Shown piece after piece: positions 27,226 through 35,990 of a stretch of DNA of 64,000 nt. Origin of the DNA: an uncultured Bacteroidales bacterium (GTDB taxonomy: Bacteria > Bacteroidota > Bacteroidia > Bacteroidales > UBA932); the NCBI GenBank assembly GCA_947168525.1, contig CAMVMG010000007.1, forward strand, positions 31,543-95,542, given 5' to 3'. Under the pieces are notes generated by a model that was not told the origin of the DNA, did not search any database, and saw nothing but the letters and a program-made list of their open reading frames with translations. Position numbers and translations under genes: made by a program. The first letter of the stretch is position 1, and each line of letters opens with the position of its first letter.

Positions 27226-29484
27226 ATGAGAAGATTAAGCATAATTGCCGCCTTATTGCTTGCGGGCTGTGCCGCGAATGGTACATTGGCCGATGTCCGT
27301 TTCACTTCCCGGCTCCAGAGCCCGGACGGCCGCCTGGAAGCCCGTTTCGGCCTCACGGATGCAGGCATTCCGGTCTATGCGCTCTCTTTCAAGGGAGAGG
27401 ACGTAGTGAAACCCTCGCGCCTGGGCTACAGGCTGCTGGAAGGCGGAGACCTGGAACAGGGATTTGCCTATGCCGCCGACAATGAGTTCTGCACGCAGGA
27501 CCAGACCTGGGAACCGGTCTGGGGCGAGGAAGCGCAGATCCGCAACCACTACAACGAGATGCTGGTGCACCTGAAAAAGGACGACGGCACGGCGATGGAC
27601 ATCCGATTTAGGCTGTACGATGACGGCCTGGGCTTCCGCTACGAGTTTCCCCTGGAGAACAAGCTCACTTACTTCAAAGTGGGCGAGGAACTTACGGAAT
27701 TCGCGATGACGGGAGACCACACGGCCTGGTGGATCAGTGGAGACTATGACACGCAGGAGTACAATTACACGGAGTCCCGGCTCTCCGAAATCCGTGGCAT
27801 TTCCCAGGGCATGCGACTTGGAAACGCCTCACAGACGGGTTTTTCCGACACCGGCGTACAAACCTCCCTACAGATGAAGACCGACGGAGGACTCTATCTG
27901 AACATCCACGAGGCCCAGGTGCTGGACTATCCTACCGCCAATCTGGACCTGGACGACAGGAACCTGGTGTTCCGCATCTCTCTCACACCGGACGCCCAGG
28001 GCGTGAAAGGCCGGCTGCAAGCCCCCTGCAAGAGCCCCTGGCGCACCGTGATGGTGTGCGAAAAAGCCACAGAAGTGCTCGCTTCCCGTCTGATCCTGAA
28101 CCTGAACGATCCTTGCGCCCTGGAAGATGTGAGCTGGATCCATCCGGTAAAATACATGGGCGTGTGGTGGGAGATGATAACGGGCAAGAGCGAATGGTCC
28201 TACACGTATGATTACCCGTCCGTGCAGCTGGGCGTGACCGACTACACCAAGGCCCGGCCCCACGGCCGGCACGGCGCCAATAACCAGAATGTGCGCCGGT
28301 ACATCGATTTTGCTGCCGAAAACGGCTTCGACGCCCTGCTCATCGAGGGCTGGAACGAAGGCTGGGAAGACTGGTTCGGACACCAGAAAGACTATGTATT
28401 CGACTTCGTGACCCCGTACCCGGACTTTGACCTGCCAGCGCTGAACGCCTATGCGCACCAGAAGGGGATTCGCCTGATGATGCACCACGAAAGTTCCTCG
28501 TCCACCGTGAATTACGAGCGACACATGGAGCGGGCCTATACCTTGATGGACCAGTATGGGTACAACGCTGTCAAGAGTGGCTATGTGGGCGACATCATTC
28601 CCTACGGCGAACATCATTACAGCCAGCCGCTGATCAACCACTACCACCTGGCCGTGACCGAGGCTGCTAAGCATCACATCATGGTCAATGCCCATGAGGC
28701 CGTGCGTCCCACCGGGCTGTGCCGTACCTGGCCCAACATGATTGGCAACGAGAGCGCCATGGGCAACGAATACCGCGCCGGCATTAATCCCGGCCACACC
28801 ACCATCCTGCCGTTCACCCGCCTGCAAGGCGGGCCGATGGACTACACGCCAGGCATCTTCGAGACCGACATGTCCGTGACGGCCCCCGGTCAGACCGGCA
28901 AGATGCGCCACACCATCTGCAACCAACTGGGCCTGTATGTCACCTTCTACAGCCCGCTCCAGATGGCGGCCGACCTCCCGGAGAACTATGCCCGCTTCAT
29001 GGATGCCTTCCAGTTTATCAAGGATGTAGCCGTTGACTGGGACAAGAGTCTGTACCTGGCCGCCGAACCGGGCGCCTACATCGTCACGGCCCGCCATCCC
29101 AAACTGTCCAGCCTGAATAAGGCGGCCGAAAGCACGGCCTCCCTTCCGGACGGGAAGAAGGACGGCATCACCAATGCGACCCGCTACATCTATGCCCTGG
29201 GCGAGCAGGCGACGGCCCGTGACCTGGCCAAAGCCACGCCGCACGATGTCTGGTACGTAGGCGGTGTCACGGACGAGCACGAGCGGGAAGTAACGGTGAA
29301 TCTGGACTTCCTCTCGCCCGGCGTCACCTACGAGGCCATCCTCTACACCGACGCCCCCGAGGCCGACTTTGAGACCAACCCGCAGGCATACGAGATTACC
29401 CGTATGGAACTGTCTGCCAACGATTCACTTACCATCCGGATGGCCCGCTCGGGCGGATTCGCCCTGTCGCTGCGTTCGAAGTAA
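27226..29484 (+). CDS. susB: GH97 alpha-glucosidase (SusB-like)
   Basis: Periplasmic exo-acting enzyme that releases glucose from maltodextrins. I chose the ATG at 27226 (MRRLSIIAALLLAGC; lipobox Cys ~15) over an in-frame TTG at 27220. Seen in 752 aa: an N-terminal beta-sandwich domain with SPDGRLEARFGL, then the GH97 barrel with YIDFAAENGFDALLIEGWNEGW, MMHHESSSSTVNYERHM, HIMVNAHEAVRPTG and PGHTTILPFTRLQGGPMDYTPG. The glutamates in IEGWNEGW and NAHEAVRP fit the inverting, calcium-dependent SusB subgroup. It is the last gene of the locus, separated from the preceding gene by a hairpin. Confidence 0.92.
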   Translation: MRRLSIIAALLLAGCAANGTLADVRFTSRLQSPDGRLEARFGLTDAGIPVYALSFKGEDVVKPSRLGYRLLEGGDLEQGFAYAADNEFCTQDQTWEPVWGEEAQIRNHYNEMLVHLKKDDGTAMDIRFRLYDDGLGFRYEFPLENKLTYFKVGEELTEFAMTGDHTAWWISGDYDTQEYNYTESRLSEIRGISQGMRLGNASQTGFSDTGVQTSLQMKTDGGLYLNIHEAQVLDYPTANLDLDDRNLVFRISLTPDAQGVKGRLQAPCKSPWRTVMVCEKATEVLASRLILNLNDPCALEDVSWIHPVKYMGVWWEMITGKSEWSYTYDYPSVQLGVTDYTKARPHGRHGANNQNVRRYIDFAAENGFDALLIEGWNEGWEDWFGHQKDYVFDFVTPYPDFDLPALNAYAHQKGIRLMMHHESSSSTVNYERHMERAYTLMDQYGYNAVKSGYVGDIIPYGEHHYSQPLINHYHLAVTEAAKHHIMVNAHEAVRPTGLCRTWPNMIGNESAMGNEYRAGINPGHTTILPFTRLQGGPMDYTPGIFETDMSVTAPGQTGKMRHTICNQLGLYVTFYSPLQMAADLPENYARFMDAFQFIKDVAVDWDKSLYLAAEPGAYIVTARHPKLSSLNKAAESTASLPDGKKDGITNATRYIYALGEQATARDLAKATPHDVWYVGGVTDEHEREVTVNLDFLSPGVTYEAILYTDAPEADFETNPQAYEITRMELSANDSLTIRMARSGGFALSLRSK

Positions 29485-29540
29485 ACGTCGGATGGTATCT
29501 TTTTCTGCGTTCACTTTCGTATTTGTAAAGAAAAATTCTT

Positions 29541-29548
29541 TATCTTTA
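29541..29548 (+). promoter_or_regulatory. Probable -7 box before the acyltransferase gene
   Basis: TATCTTTA resembles TAnnTTTG with one mismatch and lies 20 nt before the ATG at 29568, in the AT-rich gap after the GH97 gene. It suggests that the starch operon ends and a new transcript begins here. Confidence 0.35.
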
Positions 29549-29567
29549 CGATACTAAAAACTGAACC

Positions 29568-30413
29568 ATGCAGAATTACATACTGGACCGCGAAGGTCTT
29601 CAGAAACAGTTGAGACTGAAAGGAGCAGGGGGAAAACTCATTTCCTCCCTGCTCTACTCTCTTCTGGAATTGGAAAAAATCAACCGGCTCAATGCGAAGT
29701 ACGCCCACCTGAAAGGGCCGGATTTCGCCGCCAAGATTATCGAAGCGGTCGGGGCCAGCTACGACACGGTCCCGGCCCAGTTGGATTATATTCCCAGGGA
29801 GGGCGGCTTCATCACTGTCTCCAATCATCCCATCGGCAGCATCGACGGACTCATCCTCACGGATGTCGTGGCCAGGAAAAGGCCGGATTACAAGATCCTG
29901 ACCACATTCCTGCTTGCCCTGATCCCCAGCCTCCATGACAACTTTATCCCCGTGAACAATCTCTCCTCCGGCGACACCCGCACGATCTCTGGTATCCGGG
30001 AGGCGCTGGGACATATCAATGCAGGGAATCCCCTGGGGCTGTTCCCCGCGGGAGAAGTTTCCACCTACCAGAAAGGGGAACTCCGCTCCAATCCGGACGG
30101 CAAGCCCGTCATCGAAGACCGCCCCTGGGCCGACAACATGATGAAACTCATCCGCCGGTCGGGACTTCCCGTGATTCCCATCTATTTTTCCGGTACCAAT
30201 TCCCGGACATTCCACCTGCTGGGTCGCATCCATCCCAGGCTTCGTACCATCCGGCTGCCCCACGAGATGCTGAACAAGAAAGGCTGTCACCTGCATGTGC
30301 GGATGGGCAAGCCCATTCCGGCAGAGGAAATAGCGGGGCTCAGCGACAAAGAACTGGCCGTTTTCCTTCGCAACCGCTGCTACGCCCTCAAAGCGGAGTG
30401 CCCGGTAGACTGA
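29568..30413 (+). CDS. PlsC-like lysophospholipid/glycerol acyltransferase
   Basis: Membrane-associated acyltransferase of 281 aa. Seen: an HxxxxD-type motif, ITVSNHPIGSIDGLIL (His-x4-Asp) near residue 88; NFIPVNNLSSGDTRTISG; and the substrate-binding LGLFPAGEVSTYQ (FPxG motif). Basic segments with no long hydrophobic helix suggest peripheral membrane attachment. The family transfers acyl groups to lysophosphatidate or related lipids; ornithine/glycine lipid synthesis is another option in Bacteroidetes. It is 19 nt upstream of the rhodanese-MBL gene. Confidence 0.8.
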   Translation: MQNYILDREGLQKQLRLKGAGGKLISSLLYSLLELEKINRLNAKYAHLKGPDFAAKIIEAVGASYDTVPAQLDYIPREGGFITVSNHPIGSIDGLILTDVVARKRPDYKILTTFLLALIPSLHDNFIPVNNLSSGDTRTISGIREALGHINAGNPLGLFPAGEVSTYQKGELRSNPDGKPVIEDRPWADNMMKLIRRSGLPVIPIYFSGTNSRTFHLLGRIHPRLRTIRLPHEMLNKKGCHLHVRMGKPIPAEEIAGLSDKELAVFLRNRCYALKAECPVD

Positions 30414-30432
30414 CACCCACAAACCGTCTCAT

Positions 30433-31479
30433 ATGAAAAAAATCCTTCTCCCCATCATGGCTTTCTCCCTTTTCGGACTGCTTTGCTGCCGCGCCCAAGA
30501 GGACGACCGGAGCACCGCGGCTTTTGCCGACGCCCTTGAAAACACTCCGGCCATCCGCCTGATTGATGTGCGGACGGCGGAAGAATACGCCGCCGGGCAC
30601 CTTCGCGGTGCCGTGAACCTGGACTATTTTGCCAAGGATTTTGTCCAGCAGGTACAGGCCGCCTACGATACCGAAGAGCCTGTGTATGTCTATTGTCGCA
30701 GCGGCCGGCGCAGCGCCGACGCCGCCCGCCAGCTCAAGGAGGCCGGATATCGGGTCTTCAACATGCTGGGCGGCTATATAGCCTGGTCCGACGAGGGCCG
30801 GGAAGTGACCAAATATGAGGTGGAACGCTTTGCTACAAAAAACGGGAAACTCCTGGAAATCACTCTCATCAAGCATGGCTCGGTAGAGATCCGTTTCCAG
30901 GGTCATTCCTATCAGTTCGACCCTGTCACCGGCCTGGGCAAGCCCACGGATTTCAGCAAGGAGTTTCCCAAGGCATCGGCCATCCTGGTCACCCATGAGC
31001 ACGGAGACCACCTGGATGCAAAAGCCATCGAACAGCTCACCGGAGAGGGGACTCTCCTGCTGCTGAACGAGAAAAGCCGCGCCCAGATTGGCAAGGGAGA
31101 AGCCATCGGGAACGGACAGACGCGCGAACTCCCGGGAGACATCCTCGTGGAAGCCGTCCCGGCCTACAATACCACCCCCGGACGGGAGATGTTCCACCCC
31201 CAGGGCAACGGAAACGGGTATGTAGTCACGTTTGACGGGCTCCGCATCTATATCGCGGGAGACACCGAAGATGTGCCGGAAATGGCAGACCTCAGGGAGA
31301 TCGACATCGCTTTCCTGCCGGTGAACCAGCCCTACACCATGACAGTGGAGCAGTGTATCGCGGCGGCCAAAGTGATTAAGCCCCGGATCCTGATCCCGTA
31401 TCATTTCAGCCAGACAGACCTGAGCTCCGTTCCCGGCGCCCTTCCCGGCATCGATGTCCGGCTGCGACAAATGCAGTAG
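30433..31479 (+). CDS. Rhodanese domain fused to an MBL-fold hydrolase
   Basis: Exported two-domain protein of 348 aa. A signal peptide (~1-20; LFGLLCC could be a lipobox) is followed by a rhodanese domain (~28-122). This has the active-site loop YCRSGRRS with Cys88 and the final GGYIAW. The C-terminal domain (~140-348) is an UlaG-like metallo-beta-lactamase fold: THEHGDHLD holds the metal ligands His188, His190, Asp192 and His193, followed by YIAGDTED and PYHF. Sulfur transfer coupled to a hydrolase, for example persulfide handling, would be inference. It is tail-to-tail with the DUF1846 gene, 3 nt apart. Confidence 0.85.
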   Translation: MKKILLPIMAFSLFGLLCCRAQEDDRSTAAFADALENTPAIRLIDVRTAEEYAAGHLRGAVNLDYFAKDFVQQVQAAYDTEEPVYVYCRSGRRSADAARQLKEAGYRVFNMLGGYIAWSDEGREVTKYEVERFATKNGKLLEITLIKHGSVEIRFQGHSYQFDPVTGLGKPTDFSKEFPKASAILVTHEHGDHLDAKAIEQLTGEGTLLLLNEKSRAQIGKGEAIGNGQTRELPGDILVEAVPAYNTTPGREMFHPQGNGNGYVVTFDGLRIYIAGDTEDVPEMADLREIDIAFLPVNQPYTMTVEQCIAAAKVIKPRILIPYHFSQTDLSSVPGALPGIDVRLRQMQ

Positions 31480-31482
31480 TAA

Positions 31483-32976
31483 CTACAGCTCTTCTTCTAC
31501 CCGCGGGTGAATCTTGATTTTCCGGACGGGGTCGCAAGTAAGGCCGATTCCCAGTTTCTTCAGGGTTTTGCGGTCCACTTCACTGAGCATGACAGTGGAG
31601 TGGACTTGCGCTCCGTAGAGGTTCGGGAGCTGCTCCAGCGCCAGTTTGCAGTTTTCGTCAATCAGGCTTAACATGGATATGGCCACCAGGACTTCGTCGG
31701 TGTGCAGGCGGGGGTTGTGTCCGTGCAGATAATTCACCTTGGTCCTCTGGATGGGGGCAATCATTTGCTGGGGGATCAGCTTTACGTTATGGGCGATGCC
31801 GGCCAGGTGCTTGAGGGCGTTCAGCAGCAAGGCGGCGCTGGGGCCCAGCAGGGAACTGGTGCCCGCCGTGAGGATGGTTCCGTCTTCCAGTTCGATGGCG
31901 GCAGTGGCCACCTCGCACTGCTCCAGGCGTTCCCGGGCCGCTACCGTGGTCTTGCGGTCGGCCGTGGTAATCTTGGCCCGTTTCATCAGGAGGGCAATCT
32001 TGTTCACCTCGGCCTCGGTGGCTTTTCCGTCGGCAAAATTGCACAGGGCGGTATAGTAGCGGCGGATGACTTCCTGGCGGGAGGCTTCGCAGCATACTTC
32101 GTCATCGCTGATGCAGTAGCCGATCATGTTCACGCCCATGTCGGTAGGGGACTTGTAGGGCGTGACGCCGTAGATGTCGTCAAACAAGGCGTTCATCACC
32201 GGGAAAATCTCTACGTCCCGGTTGTAATTCACGGCCATTTCCCCGTAGGCGTCCAAATGGAAGGGGTCGATCATGTTTACGTCGTCCAGATCGGCCGTAG
32301 CGGCCTCGTAGGCCACATTCAGCGGATGGGTCAGCGGCAGATTCCAAATGGGGAATGTCTCGAATTTGGCATAACCGGCCTTGATGCCTCGCTTGTTCTC
32401 CTGGTAAAGCTGGCTCAGGCACACGGCCATCTTTCCGCTGCCGGGACCGGGCGCCGTCACCACCACCAGCGGTTTGGTGGTCTTGACATAGTCGTTCTTA
32501 CCGAACCCTTCATCGGAATCGATCAGGGCCACGTTGTGGGGGTAGCCTTCAATGGTGTGGTGGTAATAGACCTTGATTTTCATATTCTCCAGGCGCTTGC
32601 GGTAGGCCATAGCGCTGGATTGTCCGTTATAGTGGGTGATGACAACGCTGTTTACGTTGAGGCCGCGGGAGATGAATTCGTCCCTCAGACGGAGCACGTC
32701 CACATCGTAGGTGATGCCCAGGTCGCTGCGTACTTTGTTTTTCTCGATGTCCACGGCGCTGATGACAATGATAATCTCAGCGTCGTCCTTCATCTGCATC
32801 AACATTTTCAGTTTACTGTCCGGCTCAAACCCAGGAAGGACACGGCTGGCATGATAGTCGTCGAAGAGTTTGCCGCCGAATTCCATGTAAAGTTTGTCGC
32901 CGAAGGTGGCGATGCGCTGCTTGATGTGTTCTGACTGGATTTTCAGATATTTAGCGTTGTCGAACCCGTATTTCAT
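31483..32976 (-). CDS. DUF1846 domain protein
   Basis: Conserved cytoplasmic protein of about 497 aa. It starts MKYGFDNAKYLKIQSEHI and contains GGKLFDDYHASRVLPGF, HYNGQSSAMAYRKRLE and TAPGPGSGKMAVCLSQLYQE, which I recognise as DUF1846 hallmarks. The GPGSGK stretch resembles a nucleotide-binding loop. Function is not established. I put the start at the ATG at 32976, since the upstream in-frame ATG (33015) would lie beyond the minus-strand -7 box (33009-33002). It is divergent from the AlkZ-related gene. Confidence 0.88.
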   Translation of the reverse strand: MKYGFDNAKYLKIQSEHIKQRIATFGDKLYMEFGGKLFDDYHASRVLPGFEPDSKLKMLMQMKDDAEIIIVISAVDIEKNKVRSDLGITYDVDVLRLRDEFISRGLNVNSVVITHYNGQSSAMAYRKRLENMKIKVYYHHTIEGYPHNVALIDSDEGFGKNDYVKTTKPLVVVTAPGPGSGKMAVCLSQLYQENKRGIKAGYAKFETFPIWNLPLTHPLNVAYEAATADLDDVNMIDPFHLDAYGEMAVNYNRDVEIFPVMNALFDDIYGVTPYKSPTDMGVNMIGYCISDDEVCCEASRQEVIRRYYTALCNFADGKATEAEVNKIALLMKRAKITTADRKTTVAARERLEQCEVATAAIELEDGTILTAGTSSLLGPSAALLLNALKHLAGIAHNVKLIPQQMIAPIQRTKVNYLHGHNPRLHTDEVLVAISMLSLIDENCKLALEQLPNLYGAQVHSTVMLSEVDRKTLKKLGIGLTCDPVRKIKIHPRVEEEL

Positions 32977-33001
32977 AAAAAAGATGCTTGAATACGGGTT
33001 A

Positions 33002-33050
33002 CAAAAATAGCGCATTTGGGGGAATTATACAATTTTTTTTGCTATTTTTG
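33002..33050. promoter_or_regulatory. Divergent -7 boxes between DUF1846 and AlkZ-related genes
   Basis: TATTTTTG occurs on the minus strand at 33009-33002 (26 nt before the DUF1846 ATG) and on the plus strand at 33043-33050 (13 nt before the ATG at 33063). Both match TAnnTTTG. The gap is very AT-rich. Confidence 0.5.
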
Positions 33051-33062
33051 GTTTTTAAAGCC

Positions 33063-33764
33063 ATGGGCATTACTCGCATAAAAGGTGAAGTCCGCACACC
33101 TGTCGTCCAGGATGCGGAAGGGATGCTGCGCCTGATCAAGGCGTATCAACTTATTCCTTTCTTTTCCAATCCCATTCCTGGATTCTCCGTCGAGGAGCAC
33201 ACCCGGCCAGAACTCTGGTTTACGGAGGAGAATCTGGGGCCTTGGGACTGGAAAATCGCTTGCATCCAAAGCGGAGACATCGCCTACGGGAAGTTCCTCT
33301 GGGGAGGCAAAGCAGCCTTTGCAACGGTAGATGCTTACCGGGAAATCATCAACTGGAGGCGCTCCCTGCCCAAATACAAACCCACTTCCGACCAGCAGAA
33401 AGTGCTGGATTATATGGAGGAGCATGGCAGTGTCTCTGTTCCGGAAGTGCGAAAACTGCTGGGTGTGCCTAAGGCTGCCGCCGATGCCCTTCTCGCCAGA
33501 ATCCAGATGCAGACGCATATCATTACCGGCGACATTGCGCGGGTGTATCGCGGAGCAGACCTCAAGTATAGCGGCTGGCAGCGATGTAGTTTCTGTTCTC
33601 CGGAGGCACTGTTTGAAGAGATGGACTTCCCGTTTCCCGGCTATACGCCCCGTACACTCAAGTCCTCGCTTTCGCCCGCCGAATCGCTGGAATTCCTGAA
33701 AGAAACTGTCCGGACTGTCTGTGGAGACGTACCGGATAAGGTGCTGATGAAATTACTTGGCTAA
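33063..33764 (+). CDS. AlkZ/YcaQ-related winged-helix protein
   Basis: Cytoplasmic protein of 233 aa. It starts MGITRIKGEVRTPVVQDAEG and contains WDWKIACIQSGDIAYGKFLWGGKAAF, a winged-helix-like central part (DYMEEHGSVSVPEVRKLLGV, about residues 117-136), and a cysteine pattern in GWQRCSFCSPEALF. I believe this matches a family named AlkZ-related, linked to the YcaQ/AlkZ DNA glycosylases, but the resemblance is from memory and moderate. A role in DNA repair is therefore tentative. The ATG at 33063 follows the -7 box; the longer frame from 32988 reads through the promoter and is rejected. Confidence 0.6.
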   Translation: MGITRIKGEVRTPVVQDAEGMLRLIKAYQLIPFFSNPIPGFSVEEHTRPELWFTEENLGPWDWKIACIQSGDIAYGKFLWGGKAAFATVDAYREIINWRRSLPKYKPTSDQQKVLDYMEEHGSVSVPEVRKLLGVPKAAADALLARIQMQTHIITGDIARVYRGADLKYSGWQRCSFCSPEALFEEMDFPFPGYTPRTLKSSLSPAESLEFLKETVRTVCGDVPDKVLMKLLG

Positions 33765-33796
33765 CGGGCCAGACCAGGGAAAGGTATTCCAGCTAT

Positions 33797-34960
33797 TTAT
33801 AATGATGCCACAAGGATTTCTTTGATATCTTTCTCCGTCAGGGGAACATATGCGTTCTCCAACCCTTCATTCACCGCAATGTGATGGGCCATCTCGTCCA
33901 GGCGTTCCTCGCCGATGCCCACTTCGCGAAGGTGCATCGGGATATGAATGCTCTCGAAGAATGCATAAGTGGCGTCAATGGCCTTCTCTGCAATCTCGTA
34001 CTGGGGGAGGGAAGCATCAATTCCGAACACGTTGACACCGTATTTGACGAAACGCCCAAGGGTGTGGTCACTTAGGATATGGCGCATCCAGCGGGGGGTG
34101 AGGATAGCCAGGCCCTCTCCGTGCGTGATGTCGTAATAGGCGCTTAGGGCATGCTCCATACCGTGGCAGGGCCAGCCGCTTTCGCTGTTGCCGAGGGAAT
34201 AGATGCCGTTGCAGCCCAACGTGCAGGCGAACATCATCTCGGCGCGGGCTGTATAATCCTCGGGATTGTCAAGGCACTTGCGTGCATTCACCATCAGGCT
34301 CTTCAAACCGGCCTCGCAGAAGCCGTCATTCAGAAGCGTGGAGTCCTCGCAGAAGTACTGCTCGATAATGTGGTTCATGGCATCGGCACAACCGGCCGCA
34401 GTCTGCTTCTTGGATACGGTGAAGGTATAGCGGGGGTCGAGGAAGGAGCACACCGGGAACAGGAGCGGATCCATGTAACCAATCTTATCGTTGGTCTCGG
34501 TGCGTGAGATGACGCCGCCGCAGTCATATTCGCTGCCCGTTGCGGCCAGGGTGAGGATGTCCACGATAGGGAGTGCTGCCTGGGCTTTCACCTTATAGGT
34601 GATGAGGTCCCACGGGGCGCCGTCATATTTTGCACCCGCCGCAATAGCCTTGGAGCAGTCCAGTACACTGCCGCCACCCACGGAGAGAATCACCTCAATG
34701 TCGTTTTCCTTGCAGAGACGTACCCCATCCAGCACGCTGGGATCATATTTGGGATTGGGCTGGATGCCGGACAGTTCCGTTATCTCGAAGTCTTTCAGCA
34801 ACTCCTTCACTTTGTCGTACAGGCCGATTTTCTTGATGCTGCCTCCGCCATAGGTAAGGAGCACCCGTTTTCCAAGGGCGGCCATTACATCGTGAAGCTT
34901 CTCAATTGCGTTCTCGCCGAATACCAGGCGCGTGGGGGTCATGTAATCAAAATTCTGCAT
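33797..34960 (-). CDS. Iron-containing alcohol dehydrogenase (YqhD/BdhA-like)
   Basis: NAD(P)H-dependent group III alcohol dehydrogenase of 387 aa. Seen: MQNFDYMTPTRLVFG at the start, LLTYGGGSIKKIG and VILSVGGGSVLDCSKAIAAG (coenzyme-binding GGGS), and metal-ligand regions around CADAMNHIIEQYF, GWPCHGMEHALSAYYDITHGEG and LTPRWMRH. This subfamily reduces aldehydes, such as butanal or methylglyoxal-type compounds, during fermentation. It has no obvious operon partner: upstream is a degraded stretch and downstream it converges with the AlkZ-related gene. Confidence 0.92.
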   Translation of the reverse strand: MQNFDYMTPTRLVFGENAIEKLHDVMAALGKRVLLTYGGGSIKKIGLYDKVKELLKDFEITELSGIQPNPKYDPSVLDGVRLCKENDIEVILSVGGGSVLDCSKAIAAGAKYDGAPWDLITYKVKAQAALPIVDILTLAATGSEYDCGGVISRTETNDKIGYMDPLLFPVCSFLDPRYTFTVSKKQTAAGCADAMNHIIEQYFCEDSTLLNDGFCEAGLKSLMVNARKCLDNPEDYTARAEMMFACTLGCNGIYSLGNSESGWPCHGMEHALSAYYDITHGEGLAILTPRWMRHILSDHTLGRFVKYGVNVFGIDASLPQYEIAEKAIDATYAFFESIHIPMHLREVGIGEERLDEMAHHIAVNEGLENAYVPLTEKDIKEILVASL

Positions 34961-35089
34961 AAGGGTTTTTCTAATGGTTACTCATGCAAAATTACTGAGT
35001 TTTTTCCATTATTCCTCTTCGCGATACCATGCCTCTGCATAATAATCTTTCATCAGAAACCAGACTCTTTTTTTGAGCCCCTTGTCTGA

Positions 35090-35299
35090 CAGAAGACCCT
35101 TCCGATTAAAAAAAGACTGTTTGGTCGGATGCTGGCGGAAACAGATTTGAGCATAACCGAAATTATGTACGCCGTCGGCTTCAGCAGCCCCGCACATTTC
35201 TCTACCGCTTTCAGAAAGAAATACGGAATGACGCCGAGAGATTTCAGGAAAGACGCTGCAATGCAAGATTTTGGCTGTCAAAGTATTAATAGTAGATAA
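35090..35299 (+). pseudogene. Remnant of an AraC-family regulator (C-terminal HTH)
   Basis: Plus-strand frame with no start codon that encodes the second helix-turn-helix of an AraC protein: MLAETDLSITEIMYAVGF, then SSPAHFSTAFRKKYG and MTPRDFRKDAA, ending at a TAA at 35297. The AraC consensus (L..TDLS..EIAY.VGFSS...FS..FKK.FG.TP..FR) is well kept. The preceding sequence is out of frame, with a stop at 35087, and no sensor domain is visible. It is therefore the tail of a deleted regulator, perhaps once controlling the adjacent alcohol dehydrogenase or NigD-like gene. Confidence 0.8.
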
Positions 35300-35307
35300 C
35301 TACTATT
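35288..35307 (+). promoter_or_regulatory. Perfect inverted repeat before the NigD-like gene
   Basis: AATAGTAG and CTACTATT form a perfect 8-bp inverted repeat around ATAA. It ends 11 nt before the ATG at 35319 and overlaps the last codons of the AraC remnant. It could be an operator or an mRNA hairpin near the ribosome binding region. Confidence 0.5.
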
Positions 35308-35318
35308 GGATGACGATC

Positions 35319-35990
35319 ATGAAAACAACAAGAATTATTACTGTAGCGGTCCTTTCAATAACAGCAGTCTCCTTTTTGGTATCCTGTGAGAAAGCACCGA
35401 TTCAACAAAGGCTTTTGACAGCTATTGTAACCTATGAGGATCTTGCTTCGGGGGTCATCTTCCAGCTCGACGATTCGACAAAACTTGTCCCGACGAATCT
35501 GAACACAGGCCTTTACAACCACAAAACGGTAAGAGCCATTGTTAAATTCTTGCCAGTATTAGATGATGACGCAGAAAATAAAGTAAGGGTCTTCTGTGTC
35601 GATTCAATCAGAACGAAAAAGGCCGTACCCGATATGGGGGATGAGAATGATGAGGCATATGGCAAGGACAAAATTGAAATTATAAGGGATTGGGTCACGG
35701 TGGGAGAGGACGGCTATCTTACCCTTAGGATCCGTACCTACAGGTGCAGCATGACGGCTATTCATTATGTTAATCTGGTTTATTTGGGGTATGAGAACGG
35801 AGAGTATAGATATGAACTGCGGCATGACGCACGGGGAGACTCTGAAGGATGGGTAGCCGACGGGCTAATTGCATTTGACCTGAATGAGCTCGCGCCTGAA
35901 GACAGATCTGCGGTAACTCTCCATCTCAAATGGGAAGGTTTCACCGGAAGCAAGACAGCGGACTTCAAACTGACATTCAGACATCCTTGA
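35319..35990 (+). CDS. NigD-like lipoprotein
   Basis: Lipoprotein of 223 aa with no known enzymatic activity. It starts MKTTRIITVAVLSITAVSFL with the lipobox FLVSC (Cys ~22). An N-terminal small beta-barrel follows (LLTAIVTYED, FQLDDSTKLVPTN), then a beta-rich C-terminal domain (GYLTLRIRTYRC, HYVNLVYLG, LHLKWEGFTG). This matches the NigD-like family common in Bacteroides. An alternative ATG lies 9 nt upstream at 35310. The last 14 nt overlap, tail to tail, with the kamA-like gene. Confidence 0.8.
   Translation: MKTTRIITVAVLSITAVSFLVSCEKAPIQQRLLTAIVTYEDLASGVIFQLDDSTKLVPTNLNTGLYNHKTVRAIVKFLPVLDDDAENKVRVFCVDSIRTKKAVPDMGDENDEAYGKDKIEIIRDWVTVGEDGYLTLRIRTYRCSMTAIHYVNLVYLGYENGEYRYELRHDARGDSEGWVADGLIAFDLNELAPEDRSAVTLHLKWEGFTGSKTADFKLTFRHP

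Noticed and set aside
35009..35281. Minus-strand 90-codon frame ending KDYYAEAWYREEE
   Set aside because: It is antisense to the well-matched AraC HTH remnant, and I see no start signal or domain.
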